64,000 nucleotides of DNA from Chondrilla cf. caribensis. Its lineage: Eukaryota > Porifera > Demospongiae > Chondrillida > Chondrillidae. A program made the translations under genes and the position numbers. Positions within the stretch are counted from its first letter, which is position 1. Each line of letters begins with the position of its first letter. Below are positions 11,801 to 26,163 of this stretch, in pieces. A model generated the notes under the pieces. The model was given only the letters and a program-made list of their open reading frames with translations. It was not told the DNA's origin and ran no database searches. Where the stretch lies: assembly GCA_964020155.1 (NCBI GenBank), contig OZ026550.1:3781352-3845351 (forward strand), given 5' to 3'.

Positions 11801-12015
11801 CAACTACCCTTAGTCCCGTATCCGGCCAGGGCTATAATGCCGTACAGTTCCTGAAGTTTCAAATCAGTCTTACAGTCTGGACATCACTAAAGCATTTGAG
11901 TGATTTGGCATACTATTGTTATAGTTGAGTCCACTAGGATCTGTATTACTTAATTCATAATAGCTACATAATGTGTCATTGCACTGTATTCTGTTCCTCC
12001 AGGTCAGTGGAGGTC

Positions 12016-14018
<2,003 letters not shown>

Positions 14019-14833
14019 GTCAGCAAATTTAGGGGATTGTCATGAGAGTCTATAGACTTTGTGTAGAACATGTTATACTAATGAATATTAATATTATTAT
14101 TATTATTATTATTATAACATACATTACTGTTGTAACTAGTACAACACTGCACACAACTTGTAATTATATTGCAAGCATACCCACTGGCACACATGTAGTC
14201 ACATGCATTGGTTAGTACGTTTGTCTGTTTTCAAACTTCTTATTAGTGGCATGTACTTCTGTACCCTGCATTAACTGATCTACATAATTATGTACATATG
14301 TTAATACGTAGTTCCAGGACCTATTAATACTAATTGACATAATCACGAATGAAGTTTTGTTGCATGTATACCTAAATTCCCAGGAAGGTCCCAACGTGAC
14401 AATAGCAGACCACTGGTTCTTTCTAGGTGATTTTATGAGTACACTCCGAACTCTGCTGTGTATATGTAATACTAAGTGTATACTTTAACTATAGGTACAT
14501 AGCTATGTATGCAATTTCTATAACGACATACCTGAGTCAGTACATAATATGTAATCAACACACACACACCTCCCTCTTCAGCAGGTCTTATGTCGTATTA
14601 TACATACTTCCGACCATGCAACCTGCATGGACGATATTTAGCTCAAATGTCTGATAATAATTATTGTCTTTCTTTCCTTGCTTTCCTAATAAGCATTATA
14701 CTTGTACGTTGATAATCATGTAAGTACATCGTTAACACACTTATAAAGTACAACTTGTTATACAATTAGCCATTGCCGGATTTTCCCTCGACTATTATAG
14801 CGTCATACCAACGTTTACGAGACGCAGTTCAAA
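14019..14833. other. Spacer downstream of ARF6 copy 2
   Basis: 14019-14420 matches 10300-10680 downstream of copy 1, which helps place the 3' edge of the tandem unit. AT-rich sequence follows to the next gene fragment. No gene seen. Confidence 0.6.
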
Positions 14834-15265
14834 ATGGCGGGTGTTCCTACGGACACGGATCGGCCACTAGCAACGAACGATGTCGATATGGACATGCAGT
14901 CTTGCGTTTCTTGTGGATATAAAGTTAAAGAACTGCATTGCCTTCCTTGTTCAGACTCTATGAACGTTTCCAAAAAGAAAGAATGCCGGGATAAGCTGTC
15001 TTGTATACAGTGTAAAGAAGTATTTGACTTTCCAAATGAAGGCTTGAAGTGAGAACAATCGTCCTTCAAAAATTAGTTATTATAAGCGAAGCGCGTGAAT
15101 AAAAATTTACATTCGAACTTTGTTGCATTAAACAAGAATCTCCTCAGTTGTCTATTATACATTCTGTCTTTATTGTCCTGGTCCACTCTGTGAGGAGTGT
15201 TCTGACCTGCACAGAACAGCTAATGTCCTGAAGAAACACAAAATAGTTTCATTAGCAAGTGTGCT
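14834..15265 (+). pseudogene. Decayed RING-like/B-box gene, 5' part
   Basis: An ATG at 14834 opens 72 codons with SCVSCGYKVKELHCLPC, KKKECRDK and CIQCKEVFDFP, the RING-like cluster of the TRIM-NHL genes, and then stops at 15050-15052. Downstream (15135-15260) a B-box 1 segment is recognisable, matching ACACGAATCTCCTCAGTTG and GTCCACTCTGTGAGGAGTGT of the intact gene, but out of frame. It ends near 15290 where a repeated 110-base segment begins. No B-box 2, filamin or coiled-coil part follows. Confidence 0.8.
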
Positions 15266-15654
15266 AAATTTAGGACTCTCAGCTATGACAGGAATGTCCC
15301 TCTCAATCTCACCCACTGCAAGTCAATGAAGTACAGTCCACCTCGCTTATTCCACCACAGGTGGTTCTGTTGAAACTCAGTGTGGCCATATAATTATAGT
15401 TTTTCCAGATTATATAAATAACTGGCTCTTCCAAACAGTACATATATAATAATATTGCTTGCATTTTACAGTTATGATGGACTTGTACATGTACATTGAC
15501 ACCGAATTTAAACTTTAATGCTGCACTACGACAATAATTTTAGTAATTTTTCTGTGCTTTTTAATCATTATAATGATAAAATTAATGAGTAATTATAAGT
15601 AAAAGTGTGTATGTATGTACACGAAACTCTCTATCTTCACAACAAGGTAACTTA
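15266..15654. other. Region between two pseudogene fragments
   Basis: 15295-15400 belongs to the repeated 110-base segment also at about 1000-1110 and 20281-20390. The remainder is AT-rich with no recognised coding content. Confidence 0.55.
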
Positions 15655-15780
15655 GTTCACATGTTCTTAGCCAGGGGTGGTGATATTGGAGAATTCAGGG
15701 GTCCTACCGGTGTATCACTAGACAGCGATGGCTTGATTTACATTGTTGATTTGCCCAATCATCGCGTGCGTGTGTTTTAG
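15655..15780 (+). pseudogene. NHL propeller C-terminal fragment
   Basis: One frame reads a last blade, with GEFRGPTGVSLDSDGLIYIVD and a final HRVRVF stop. It aligns with the end of the Death-NHL protein at 19290-19412 (SGVSVDSDGLIYIADFDNN, RIQVF stop). The rest of the propeller is missing. Together with the 14834 fragment it marks a deleted gene just upstream of the intact Death-NHL gene. Confidence 0.8.
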
Positions 15781-16162
15781 GAATGACACATAATATTATT
15801 AGAATTCCAGCATGACTGACGCTACGTATAGTGATTTAAATTTATACTAAGATTTGCTCCTAACAGTATTACAATCCTTATTAAATTTTGATATAACTTT
15901 CTAGTTCTCACCGATTCAATTATGTATTAGCTTGCGAATTTCTGTATGTTTTCAAAAATTGCAGATACTATGGAGGCATTGACGTGTATTGTTTAGTATC
16001 ATTTTCAATTTAGTATTATAATGAGCTCATTATCATAATGTACAGACCTTATATGGCATGTGGCGTATGTACAACTAAATAATTATACACGTATGATATT
16101 TATACACGATTACGTCACCGCGGCGAATAACTTGATCTTGTGGTTCTCTTTGAAATATCCGA

Positions 16163-19100
16163 ATGGCTGAATACAGAGGGATTTCTGAGCAAATTTCAGG
16201 TATTAACGTTCATGAACTATAACGAACCTACAGTAACAGCGTTTTCAGTACTATTACATCCTAACATTACTTCTTCGGAATCCACAGTTTTAGAGGAAAA
16301 GCCGTCAGAAATTCACCTGGACGACATTAGCAAGAACGTCGGAGATAAATGGAGGAGTTTGCTAACACACCTTGGCGTCCCTCTGGCTAGGAGTAAAGCA
16401 TTTCTTGTCGAGTGTTTTGGTAATCCCGTGTCTGCGTGTCTGGAGGGACTCGTGTTTTGGCGGGAAGGTAACAAACCTTGCAAAGAAGCTACTTGGCGCG
16501 TACTGTTGGAGGCGCTCGAGGAAGGAGCCGAAAGGAAGAGCTACGCGAAGAGATTGGAAAATGTTCTTATCAGAAATGTCTCTGAACCTCAGCCCACCGC
16601 AGATCGTGAGACTCGCCGCAATGCACGTGAGTGTAAGAGTAAAAAACGCGATTCCCTCAAAAATATCAGGATTTTAAGATTCGACGCATTCACAATGATG
16701 ACAATTACACGAAGGCACAATATTCACTTAATATGCACCCTAAACTATAACTGTATACTAAAAAGCCCTCATAAACGGCAGCCAGCATTTATAATTGTAT
16801 GCTTTATTGTTACTAACACACTACTAGCTGTACTGTAACAGTTAGATTATCTAAGGTTATACCAAGCTGTACATTTATATAATGATATGACATTGCACTA
16901 ATTCTGTTATCATGACTTCTATAGCACAACATGCACATGTATGATACACTACAGGACATTATCTTAAGTTATTAGAATCAATAGCAGATTCAAAGAAAAC
17001 AACCTACAATATTATGCATTTTTCAGGTTTGGACCCCACAAAGACCAAACGAGGTGAACCAATGCCCAAGGTGTCCACTATGGATGAGGAATCCAAGAAG
17101 ATAAAGGAAATTGTAGAGAAGTACTGGTCTGGAGAAGAGGAACTGTTCCTACCTAGTAACCCTGAACTCGAGGATGAATTCAATGACATTGTTGAAAGTG
17201 TCCATGCCAAAATTCTGCCAGCTTCCCCACAAATAGTCAGCAGACTTCATGGTTTGGTGCGCATCAAGTGTAGAAGATATTACAACCCGGGAGTGAGGCC
17301 AGCCGCATTGCCTCCCATTTCTCCCACAGCTCAGGACTTGTTCGATTTTGTTGTTGGAAGGTCCACACCCTATGAGACCCTCTTGATACACCACGCAGTG
17401 GAAGTCTTGAGCAGTGACAGTGACAGTCTTAAAACAGCATTCCAGAGCTATGAATCGAAACTTGCTCTGTTCCTAAACAAAACCTTGACAAATTGTAAGA
17501 GGAAGGAGATAACACTACCTCGTTATTCTGGCCACACCCACCTAGCTGTGGTGTTATCGAAAGAGCAAGTTTTACTCTCACTTGTGCTTCACATGAAAGA
17601 TTATTTCTCCAAATGCCTACATTTGGAGGAATGCTTGTTTGAGGGCTTTGGGGGAGGGTGTACGGTACTCCTCTTTGCCATCCCTGATGTAGATGCTGCT
17701 CTGTTGGCTCCTCGAGCTCTGTCTCATTTGGCAGAGTTGAAGAGGCTGTTTGACGTCACACATCTCGTTGTATTCGGATACTTTGCCTGTGACTTAGAGT
17801 TGGCAAGTGTACAATTAATAGTGAGTATTTGAAATTTTAAATTAGTATTGCACACATAATTATATGTTGAACTGAATTTAAATTTATTCGACAAGATGAT
17901 GAAAATGTTAATGTGTGTGGTATACTTCAGATTATCATTCACTCATGAATTCTATTTCTGAATCAATGCTGCTGGTAGAATAATGAAACCGTGAAGATCT
18001 TGAAGTTGGAAGAAAGCAGTCGCGAGCAGATGAAACTGGTCGAAGAACTCCAACAAGAGAAGAAAGTACATCTGAAAGAGCTTTGTACTCTTCGCAAAGA
18101 AAGGGATTATCATCAGCAGCAGATAGCTGAACTCCAGAAAAATGTTTACGCACTGCAAGTGGAGAACGAACTATTGAGACAACCACCAGGCCAAGATGAA
18201 AAAGTTAGTTGTTTTCAGCGTTAATTTGTATAATATTGTGGGTCCATGGTTATAGCTTCTATACATATGCATACATGCTTCGAATGTGAAAGCCCATTTC
18301 TCAGTGAAAACATGTGAAGTTATAGATTGCAAATAGTATGGTGATCGTTTCATCATTGTGGAATAAATTACATTATGAATACTTTTCAGTTTCATTGAAA
18401 ACAATGAGGTGCACCAGGTGTTGGCTTTCTATTGATAAATGGTAGTCTCTGTGTGTAAACTACCGTTGAACTTGAAATGTACAGTGTGTAGCATGTTAAT
18501 TTGGCCACCGTGATAAATCAGCCACTTGTTCTCCACTGCTGAGTACATGTTAAATTCTAACTTTGCATGTAGTCAGGATGAGCACCATGATCTGTCTTTC
18601 TCCAGGTTACAAGGAAGTCACAAAGGAATTGGGGACATTTGTCATGTTTGAATGTGTTGGAATGTACTAGTCAGTGTGATGCAATAACAACGAAATCAAA
18701 CCTTCTCGCCATACTCACCACTGACCATGTGGAAGTGTACAATAAAGACAGCTTTGAGCTCATCCACACCATTGAATTGGGAGATGCGTGTAGTTCAGTC
18801 AATAGCATTGCATTTGGTGATGGAGAGGCGATCAGGCTTGTGTCAGACTACGGAAGCTGTAGCATTAGAGTATATTCTCTCAAAGGAGAGCATTTGCTTA
18901 CCTTGGATCAAGGAAACAAAACTTTTGAACCCGATGGAATTGCTGTTAGCCCAGATGGCCTTATTTATGTTTGCGGGGGTGGCAGTTATAGTGTTTGTGT
19001 TTTCAGTGCAAAGGGTAAATTTATGTTTTCTTTTGGTTCCTGTGTACCTGCTCCTGACAACAGACAATTTGATTGCCCCCGACACCTGTGTTTTGCTAAC

Positions 19101-19412
19101 AATGGCTTCCTTTACATCACTGATCAGAACAATAAGATTCATACTTATGACAAAGATGGCAAGTTTGTTAGGATATTTAGCACTATTTACGAACCATGGT
19201 GTATAGGTGCCACTGATTGTGGACATCTTATTGTTAGTTCATGGACATCTAACAAAGTCATGATATACACCACTGGAGGCGACCTAGTCCATGTATTTGG
19301 AGAATGTGGTAGTGAATTGGGAGAATTTCAGTATCCGTCTGGTGTGTCAGTAGACAGTGATGGTTTGATTTACATTGCAGACTTTGATAACAACCGCATC
19401 CAAGTGTTTTAA
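16163..19412 (+). CDS. Death-domain / coiled-coil / NHL protein
   Basis: Five exons by splice signal and phase: 16163-16199, 16288-16626, 17027-17820, 17979-18203, 18606-19412, 733 residues. Residues about 24-105 form a Death-type helical domain (LDDISKNVGDKWRSLLTHLG, FWREG, ATWRVLLEAL). Residues about 126-390 are a helical/mixed region I cannot name; a similar sequence style occurs beside Death and ankyrin domains in sponge and cnidarian proteins. Residues 391-465 are a coiled coil (EESSREQMKLVEEL, AELQKNVYALQVENELL). Residues 466-733 form an NHL propeller ending NRIQVF, as in the genes at 48292 and 54010. There is no transmembrane segment or signal peptide, so it is probably a cytosolic adaptor. 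The first exon (MAEYRGISEQIS) is the weakest part of the model. Introns are 88 to 402 nt. Confidence 0.82.
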
Positions 19413-19837
19413 TTTCACTATGACTGCCTGGGTGTTATAATTCAAGTGTTATAATAATTTTATACAATGTATACGTATATATTTTGACTCTTCGATGGTA
19501 ATTTGAAAATTTGAATTGTGACAATCAATATTATGTTATAAAATTAATTCAAGAAACATGCATGCATGTAAACAATATAATAATAGTTATATGACAGAGA
19601 CAATTCTATAATAATAATATTTTTATAATGGGATGAGTTTATAATGTTTACAACAATTGAGTACTTGTAAACTGAAATATGGAGATATACTGCATTATAA
19701 CTATTATTATAATTGTACAGTCCAATTGTATAATATTATATTGGTACCTTGAAGGGAATGCATGCACAACAAATCTGTATTATACTCTTATCAGCTATGC
19801 ACAGAACATGATCCACAAAATAGTAGAGTTTTCTGTC

Positions 19838-20280
19838 CCTACAAGCCAGCCTCTAGTAACGAGCGATTTGAACTTTTGTGTTTCTTTCGCAGATAAAGTC
19901 AAAGAATTGCATTATCTTTTTTGTTGAAAGTTTATGAAGGTTTATGAGAAGAAAGAATGCTGCAAGGAAGTGATAAAGAGCAAAGTGTATTGTTCGCAGT
20001 GTAAAAAAGTTTTCGACGTTTGGTTTCTAGTGTAGTGGTTTTAAGTCAGGACAATTGTCTGCCAAAAGTGAGGTCATCTCGAGTCAAAAGCGTGAAGAAG
20101 AAGATACATTCAAATTATGTTGCGTTGAACACGAATCTCCTCAGTTGTCGGTTACATTTTGTCAATAATGACCTGGCCCACTCTGTGAAGAGTGTTGCAG
20201 CCTGCACAGAACAGCTGATGTCCTGAAGAATCACGAAATAGTTTCAATAGAGAGCGTGCTAAATTTAGGTCTTAGCTATG
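19838..20280 (+). pseudogene. Decayed RING-like/B-box gene, second copy
   Basis: Recognisable in order are a VSFADKVKELHYLF segment, GAGAAGAAAGAATGC, TGTTCGCAGTGTAAAA, a B-box 1 stretch (ACACGAATCTCCTCAGTTG, CTCTGTGAAGAGTG) and CCTGAAGAATCACGAAATAG. All are in different frames with several stops. It is closest in layout to 14834-15290, including the following 110-base repeat at 20281-20390. Confidence 0.75.
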
Positions 20281-20390
20281 ACAGGAATCATCTCAATCTC
20301 ATCCACTGAAAATCAATGAAGTACAGCCTAATTCGATATTCCACCACAGGTGGTTCTTTGAATGAAGTTATTGAACGTCTATATGGTGTG
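20281..20390. repeat. 110-base repeated flank segment
   Basis: Matches about 1000-1110 and 15295-15400, each time containing CAATGAAGTACAG and TTCCACCACAGGTGGTTCT. It follows the B-box remnants at 15265 and 20280 and precedes the TRIM-NHL copy at 1654. It may be a lost exon or a 3' flank. Confidence 0.65.
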
Positions 20391-20689
20391 GCCAGTGATA
20401 CTAAATTAAAATCAATGTCAGCCTCTTCCGTATAGTATAGTACATATTATATTATGCATATCAAGTTCTGCTGTTATAATGGATATTGTATGTATGTGTG
20501 TGCTTATGAACACTAAATGTAAAATTTTAATATTATAGTAATGCCCTTTGCCAATAGTGAATCTTCTTCTATTATGTACTAGCTATAAAGGTCAAACATT
20601 ACAAAGTTGGAATGAATGAATTAATAAAAGTATGTTGTTGGTTGCAAACTTGTCCATCTTCACAGCGAGAGGTGCATGTATATGATAAT
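20391..20689. other. AT-rich spacer
   Basis: Echoes the sequence at about 1120-1380 in patches (ATGGATGCATG, TGATAATGTGTACATATG). No gene recognised. Confidence 0.5.
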
Positions 20690-21659
20690 GTGTACATATG
20701 CGTATATGTACCTGGATTACATGCATCTATTTAAAGACAAATTTATGTAAGCATGTTTTGACACATATACATAAAATTATGCATATCAGCACCAAATTTA
20801 TTCTTTCCCCAAATCCTATCGCCTTTATTGAATATGGACGTTCCCATTTAAAACCATTTGCTGTAGAGTGGATATCGAACATGCACACATACACACTTGT
20901 CTCCCAATATACACACCCACGGCCACATGTACACTTTCTCAGAGCTCCATACAAGGCATGCAGTGTCAGAATATTCTAAATTTTAAAATTCAATATGTAT
21001 AATAATTATCATAGGGATTTTTAAATTAGAGGTTCATGTTCCGAGTACATTTGTTTATTGATTGACCTCACTTGCGTGGTGATTTATCAAATACTTTTAT
21101 CATATTCTATACTAATTGTATATAATATTATGAAGTTAGGCAGTTCACAATCAGCAGTATTTGCAATAAACCTACATGTCATTGACTCTATAGCTATGGG
21201 TCAAAGTGTTGTGTACGTTACACTGGCATGCTCATGATCATAATAGATCATTCTTATAAAAACGTCTGTAGATTTCACTACTTGTATGTCTATCTGTTAA
21301 TAGGTGTGTCAGTTAGTATCCTTGTCTCTTCATGCAATGTGTTATCTTTGACACTTCAATTATTGTTGCAAAATATTTTCAAATTCAAACCATAACATTA
21401 ATTTTTATCTGATGTATATAGTTCAACTTAGTATTATGCACACAGTGTCACCCTTTTACTACTCATCCAGTATCTAAGTATCCAGAATGGTAATAACTCT
21501 CTTATACCTGCTTTGCACTAATTCATGCACTGATTTCAACAATTTAAGATTAATAGAAAATTAATTTTTAGTTTTGTTTCTTTTCTTTAATTTGAGTTCC
21601 GATACTTGTAATTTATAAATAATCTTCACTTACTAAATCCTTTGTGATGCTGAGTGCCA
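20690..21659. repeat. 3' flank of collagen-like copy 1, duplicated at 28910
   Basis: 20698-21659 matches 28912-29857 almost end to end, with small indels. It is the downstream part of a tandem duplication that includes both collagen-like genes. No separate gene seen. Confidence 0.85.
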
Positions 21660-24600
21660 TCAGTTGGTTCTGGCTCTCCTTTCTCTTCCATTACTTGTTG
21701 GTCCTGGACCTGGTGGTCCTTGGGGTCCTCTGTCTCCTTGTGGTCCTGGGGGTCCTTGGGGTCCTATGTCTCCTCGTGGTCCAGGAACCCCCCTTTCACC
21801 TTTTGTTCCTTGAGCACCTGGTGATCCTTGGGGTCCTATTTCTCCTTGTGGTCCACGCTCCCCTTTTTCACCTCTTGTTCCGTGAAGACCTGGTGGTCCT
21901 GGGGGTCCAATTTCTCCTTGTGGTCCGGGATTCCCCTTTTCTGCACCTAGTTCACCTTTTTCTCCCTTTGTCCCATTCCTTCCTTGGGGTCCATGTGGTC
22001 CTTGTGGTCCCCTTTCTCCTTGTGGTCCCCTTTCTCCTTGTGGTCCCTGCACTCCCTTTTCACCCTGCTTTCCAGGTTTTCCTCTATTACCGCTTGTTCC
22101 ATTATGTCCTGGTCGTCCTGTTTCTCCTTTCGGTCCTGGTTCACCTTTCTGTCCAACATTTCCTGGTTGTCCTTTTTCTCCATGTTCACCTTTTTTTCCA
22201 TTGAGACCTTGTGGTCCTGGAGTACCAATATCACCTTTTATTCCTGGATCCCCCTTTTTGCCATCTGTTCCATTACGTCCTGGCCATCCCATAATTCCTT
22301 CCAGTCCTGGTTCACCTTTCTGTCCAACATTTCCTGATTGTCCTTTGTCTCCACGTTCACCTTTTGTTCCATTAAATCCTGTTGGTCCTTGGGGTCCTAT
22401 ATCTCCTTTTTTACCCTTCCCCCCTTGTGGCCCAGTGTCTCCTTTTTCACCCTTTGTTCCATTAATCCCATTCAGTCCTGGTGCTCCTCTAACCCCTTTT
22501 GGTCCAGGTGGACAATTGCATTCATCAGATTCTCCTCGTCTGGTTCTTTCCAGGAGTTTATCTGTTTAGAAAGCAACGAGTTCATGAAATCTGAACTAAC
22601 ATGATTACAATATTATTATATGGATTAGTACATACTGTATAATAATTATTCAATGTAGAATATGAATTTGTACACATATGTATCCCTGAGACAGCAGCTA
22701 GTGGGAGACTCTCCTACATGTAAAGGGAGTTAATTTTTGGTGTGGTGATATACTACAACAAGTACATTGAATTTCAGACATATATAGTTATAAAGAGGTT
22801 ATTCTAAACTCCTCACGAAAATGTAATGTTGTATATTATGGTGTATGAGTTTTTTAGGCATGAAAATTATTGATAGTTATACGTACATCACTAATGGGTA
22901 CAGAAACGTAGTGTAAATCAGTTAATTCTCAAAAAGTGAGGAGTGTCTGCCATTTTTCAGCAGACGTTTTCGGCTCAGGTGCCCTGTTATGTTGAATCCT
23001 AATATTTTCTCTATGAGGGTCCATAAATATTTTTCCCTAATGGAAAAAAAACTTAACATGGAAAATGTACCTTTTACATTTTATATTGTCATCACCTTTG
23101 TATTGTCATCACCTTTTAAGCCACAATGGCCCCTGGAACTCAGATCGTAATAATGCTTAATTCTTTGCTTCTTTGCTTAGTTCTTTGCTTCTTCATATAT
23201 TTATTATTTAATTTTTTGAAACTTGCTTGTATAATCAAATTAAATTGTTATAATACATATTCTGTCTTAGTTTGATGGATTTGTGTATATGATTTGCTAG
23301 TACATAATCATTGATATGTTGTCATTGAACATAATGTAAGCGAATTTATTGAGTGTCTTGAGGAAGGTGAATGATTTGTTTAATGTTGATGCAAACCTTA
23401 ATAGTGGCTCTTTCCAGTCATCATAGAGTGGACAAATCAACATGAAATGGATGTAATCTTCAACAGCAAATGGCACTTGGGCAAATGTGTTTTGAAAGTG
23501 GTTTGACTGTTACTTGGTTTAAAAAATAAAATGTTTCTTTTTTCTGTCAGTTGTATCTCAGTAATTAATCTGTGAAGACTTCAAAAAGATGCCGTTTATC
23601 CATTACTTTATATATTACGTAAGCGTATGTTGGAACGTACAATTTATGTATTGTAATTGTCTTTTGGTACAATAATATCTTTAGTTAGCTTATTTTTCCA
23701 TTATTTGTAGGTCCATGGTCAGCATTGATTGCATTCACTGTTTGCTGTAGGTGCTGATCTCGTAATTGTGTTTGTAGTTATTCTGGACTAACTGGTATGA
23801 TGAAGTCTGAATTATAACCAAGATTCTTTAAAATGAATGTAATATTACTGTATGCAACAATTGCATGTGTCCCTTATTAATCAAATCATTTCATATTGTA
23901 TAGGCCTTAGTCACTAGATCAGATATTAATTTTGAATAGTATCGTAGATGTTCATTGCTATGTAGTTGTATATATTTCCTCTTCTAAAGATTTATTAAGC
24001 TTAGCATAACATCGAATTGTCTATTAATCTTGGACATTTTCGGTCACAAAACCTTCGTCAGCAATTTACCTGCCATTCTTTATGTCATTTTACATCATCA
24101 ACTTCCGGTCCTACCACGTAATACATTCCATTCATCAGCTATTATGTGCATTCTTATCTATTTATTGCTGACAAAGGTCTTTGTGACCGAAGCGTCCAAG
24201 ATTAATAGACAATTCGATGCTATGCTAAGCTCAATAAAATTAATCTTTAGAAGAAGAAATATATATTTCATTTTCCCTGTACGATGAAGGCAACTTACAG
24301 ATAACACCTCAATGTTCACTTGAACCTTTTGAGAATGGTGGTAACAGCTTAGTACATTCATTAGCAGACCAAAGTGAAATTCCAGCCTGGGCTATCTTAC
24401 CAGTCACAAATCACCTGGCAAAATTTTTCTACTTTCTCAGCTGTTGATGGTTCAGCCCATAATAATATGTGTTAGGACACATGTATTGGTACATGCAGCG
24501 ATTTTATCGTTCTTATTCACCTAAATTGGTAGGAAACCCACCCCTGCAGAATTCTAATTAATAGCGACTGAATTTACCACTGACTGTACTAATAGTGCAT

Positions 24601-25218
24601 GAAGGCATAGTATAGTAATGTGGGTTATATTAGAGTAAATAAACGATAACCAAGTTAACCTAATGCTCCTCTGTGACCCTGCCTTCTGCACAAGTGAGTT
24701 CCATGGTGTTAATAGTGCTCTTTGAATTGTGCTAATAGTGACATGCATGGCCACATTTCCAGCCAAGGGTTCGACAGCCCCACTTGAGTATCTTCACTCG
24801 AACGAATTACTTGTTTCATGCCGAGTAATAATTCGTGAATGTACATGCAACTTTGGACTCACTATGATTATTGAAATGTTTGGAATGAGTTTCTTGGTCA
24901 ATACAATTGTGGAATTCGCTATTCTCAGACTCTATTTAAGTGTGTACTTTCTTTCGTGTACAATGATGTGTACTCATAACCTAGATCTAGAGTCAACAGG
25001 AGGATAGTCCTAATTATCAGGCACGAGGAATAGGGACTACTGATTGTATTGGCAAATTTACCTTTCGCTTCGAGTGGTTCCAGCCTCTTCTCCAACTGTT
25101 TCACTTTGTTTTCAAGTTGTGAAAATGCCTTTTGCCAATCAGTGGTACCCCCAATACTGGTAGTCACCACACAGCATAAAAAATAGACTTGTAGAAAGAA
25201 CTGACTGCTTGAAGCCAT
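21660..25218 (-). CDS. Short-chain collagen-like secreted protein, copy 1
   Basis: Two exons on the minus strand: exon 1 25218-25062, exon 2 22561-21660, joined in phase 1, 352 residues. The ATG at 25218 was chosen over the longer upstream frame because it starts a signal peptide (QVYFLCCVV core). After it comes a short heptad segment ([21 protein letters not shown]) that could nucleate a trimer, then [21 protein letters not shown] and about 85 Gly-X-Y triplets. The last residues after the triplets are basic (GRERRARTN). Many triplets are GEKG, GPQG and NGTK; NGT sites could be glycosylated. There is no C1q, NC1 or fibrillar C-propeptide, so it resembles short-chain non-fibrillar collagens. 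One exon encodes the whole triple helix. Intron 1 is 2.5 kb and matches the copy 2 intron in parts. Confidence 0.85.
22562..25061 (-). other. Intron 1 of collagen-like copy 1
   Basis: Begins GTAAAT at 25061 and ends AAACAG at 22562 on the minus strand. The 22690-23260 part matches about 32215-33060 in the copy 2 intron, and 24740-25060 matches about 35900-36218. The foldback element at 23975-24260 lies inside. Confidence 0.75.
23975..24262. mobile_element. Foldback element with hammerhead-like boxes in its arms
   Basis: The arms (about 23975-24064 and 24168-24262) are imperfect reverse complements with a spacer of about 100 bases. On the minus strand the left arm reads CTGACGA (24061-24055), a GGT/ACC stem and GAAA (24041-24038). 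The right arm on the plus strand has the same layout in decayed form. This is similar in design to the element at 6430-6620. It lies in intron 1 of the collagen-like gene. Confidence 0.72.
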
Positions 25219-25482
25219 AACTGTAGCTCCAGTCAACTCTCTAGATTTCTCAGTGCTGATTTGTGGTAACCCAACAGAGCAAGCTGCTTTTATAGTCTGT
25301 GAGAACAGGTCCACTTTTAATGATATTCATTGTGTATTTCTAGAGATGCTCAATTTATCATCTGTGTGTAGGGTATATTTTTTGACATGGGAGAATGACA
25401 ATTAATGCTGGAATTATATAACCCCATATCCCCACACCAGAATTATGCATTAGTAATTCACTTCCTCCCTCCCTCCCTCCCT

Positions 25483-25554
<72 letters not shown>

Positions 25555-25562
25555 ATCCTCCT

Positions 25563-25635
<73 letters not shown>

Positions 25636-26010
25636 CGTCACCATCATAAATATAATTCATAAAACAGGTAAGTACATACATATACAAGTAGTCGAACATA
25701 CAAACATGCATAAAATGGTGAGGGGACATGGGGGGTGATAACAACACTTCCAAATATTTTGAAGTAAACATGCACTGTACTAAGTTGAGACACCTAATAA
25801 TGAGGGGAAAATAGGAATGGAAAACATAAAGGGTGGAGTAGGATAAAATAGATAAAATAAAAGAGACAATAAGGAAAGGAAACATAGTACTGGGGATAAA
25901 GGCTAAAAAAGAAAGAAAAAAAAATGAAAAAAAATAAAAAGAATGTCAACCAGCTGTCCAGTTCCTCATGCACCAAGTATTGTGAGATCCTTTCACCACT
26001 GACCTGATCG
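25219..26010. other. Upstream region of collagen-like copy 1
   Basis: The first 170 bases match the window start and 36376-36550, so they are the likely shared promoter and 5' region of the collagen-like genes. Then comes the CT microsatellite, and after that AT-rich DNA. No gene recognised. Confidence 0.6.
25490..25632. repeat. CT microsatellite
   Basis: Two long CT runs separated by CCCTATCCTCCTTCC. A shorter related pyrimidine tract at 36620-36700 sits at the same place upstream of collagen-like copy 2. Ser/Leu or Arg/Glu reading frames here are artefacts. Confidence 0.95.
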
Positions 26011-26163
26011 AATGAGACTATTTCATTGTGTTTGGCCTTTGCAAGCTTGTATATTTGGTGGTACCCAGACATATGCAGGAAGCCTCTGGAGCCGTCTGCA
26101 TATACCTGGGTTCCACCAAATATACAAACTTGCAAAGGCCAAACACATTGAAATAGTCTCATT
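26011..26163. mobile_element. Foldback MITE family B, copy 1
   Basis: Outer ends AATGAGACTATTTCA and TGAAATAGTCTCATT; arms of about 65 bases with a loop of about 20. A second copy, about 90% similar, lies at 27449-27600. Confidence 0.88.

Larger units (their letters stand above)
10300..11960. other. Spacer between the two ARF6-like genes
   Basis: It is largely duplicated: about 10970-11470 matches 6930-7440 and about 11470-11960 matches 7440-7960. It also holds the RING-like fragment at 10680-10930. No intact gene seen. Confidence 0.6.

Noticed and set aside
21644..22604. Plus-strand Pro/Leu/Phe-rich frames
   Set aside because: Antisense of the collagen exon; Gly-X-Y on the minus strand with a splice acceptor and signal peptide exon is clearly the real gene.
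25062..25314. Longer N-terminus for the collagen-like proteins starting MDLFSQ
   Set aside because: It would bury the signal peptide 32 residues inside; the ATG at 25218 (and 36375) places the hydrophobic core correctly.
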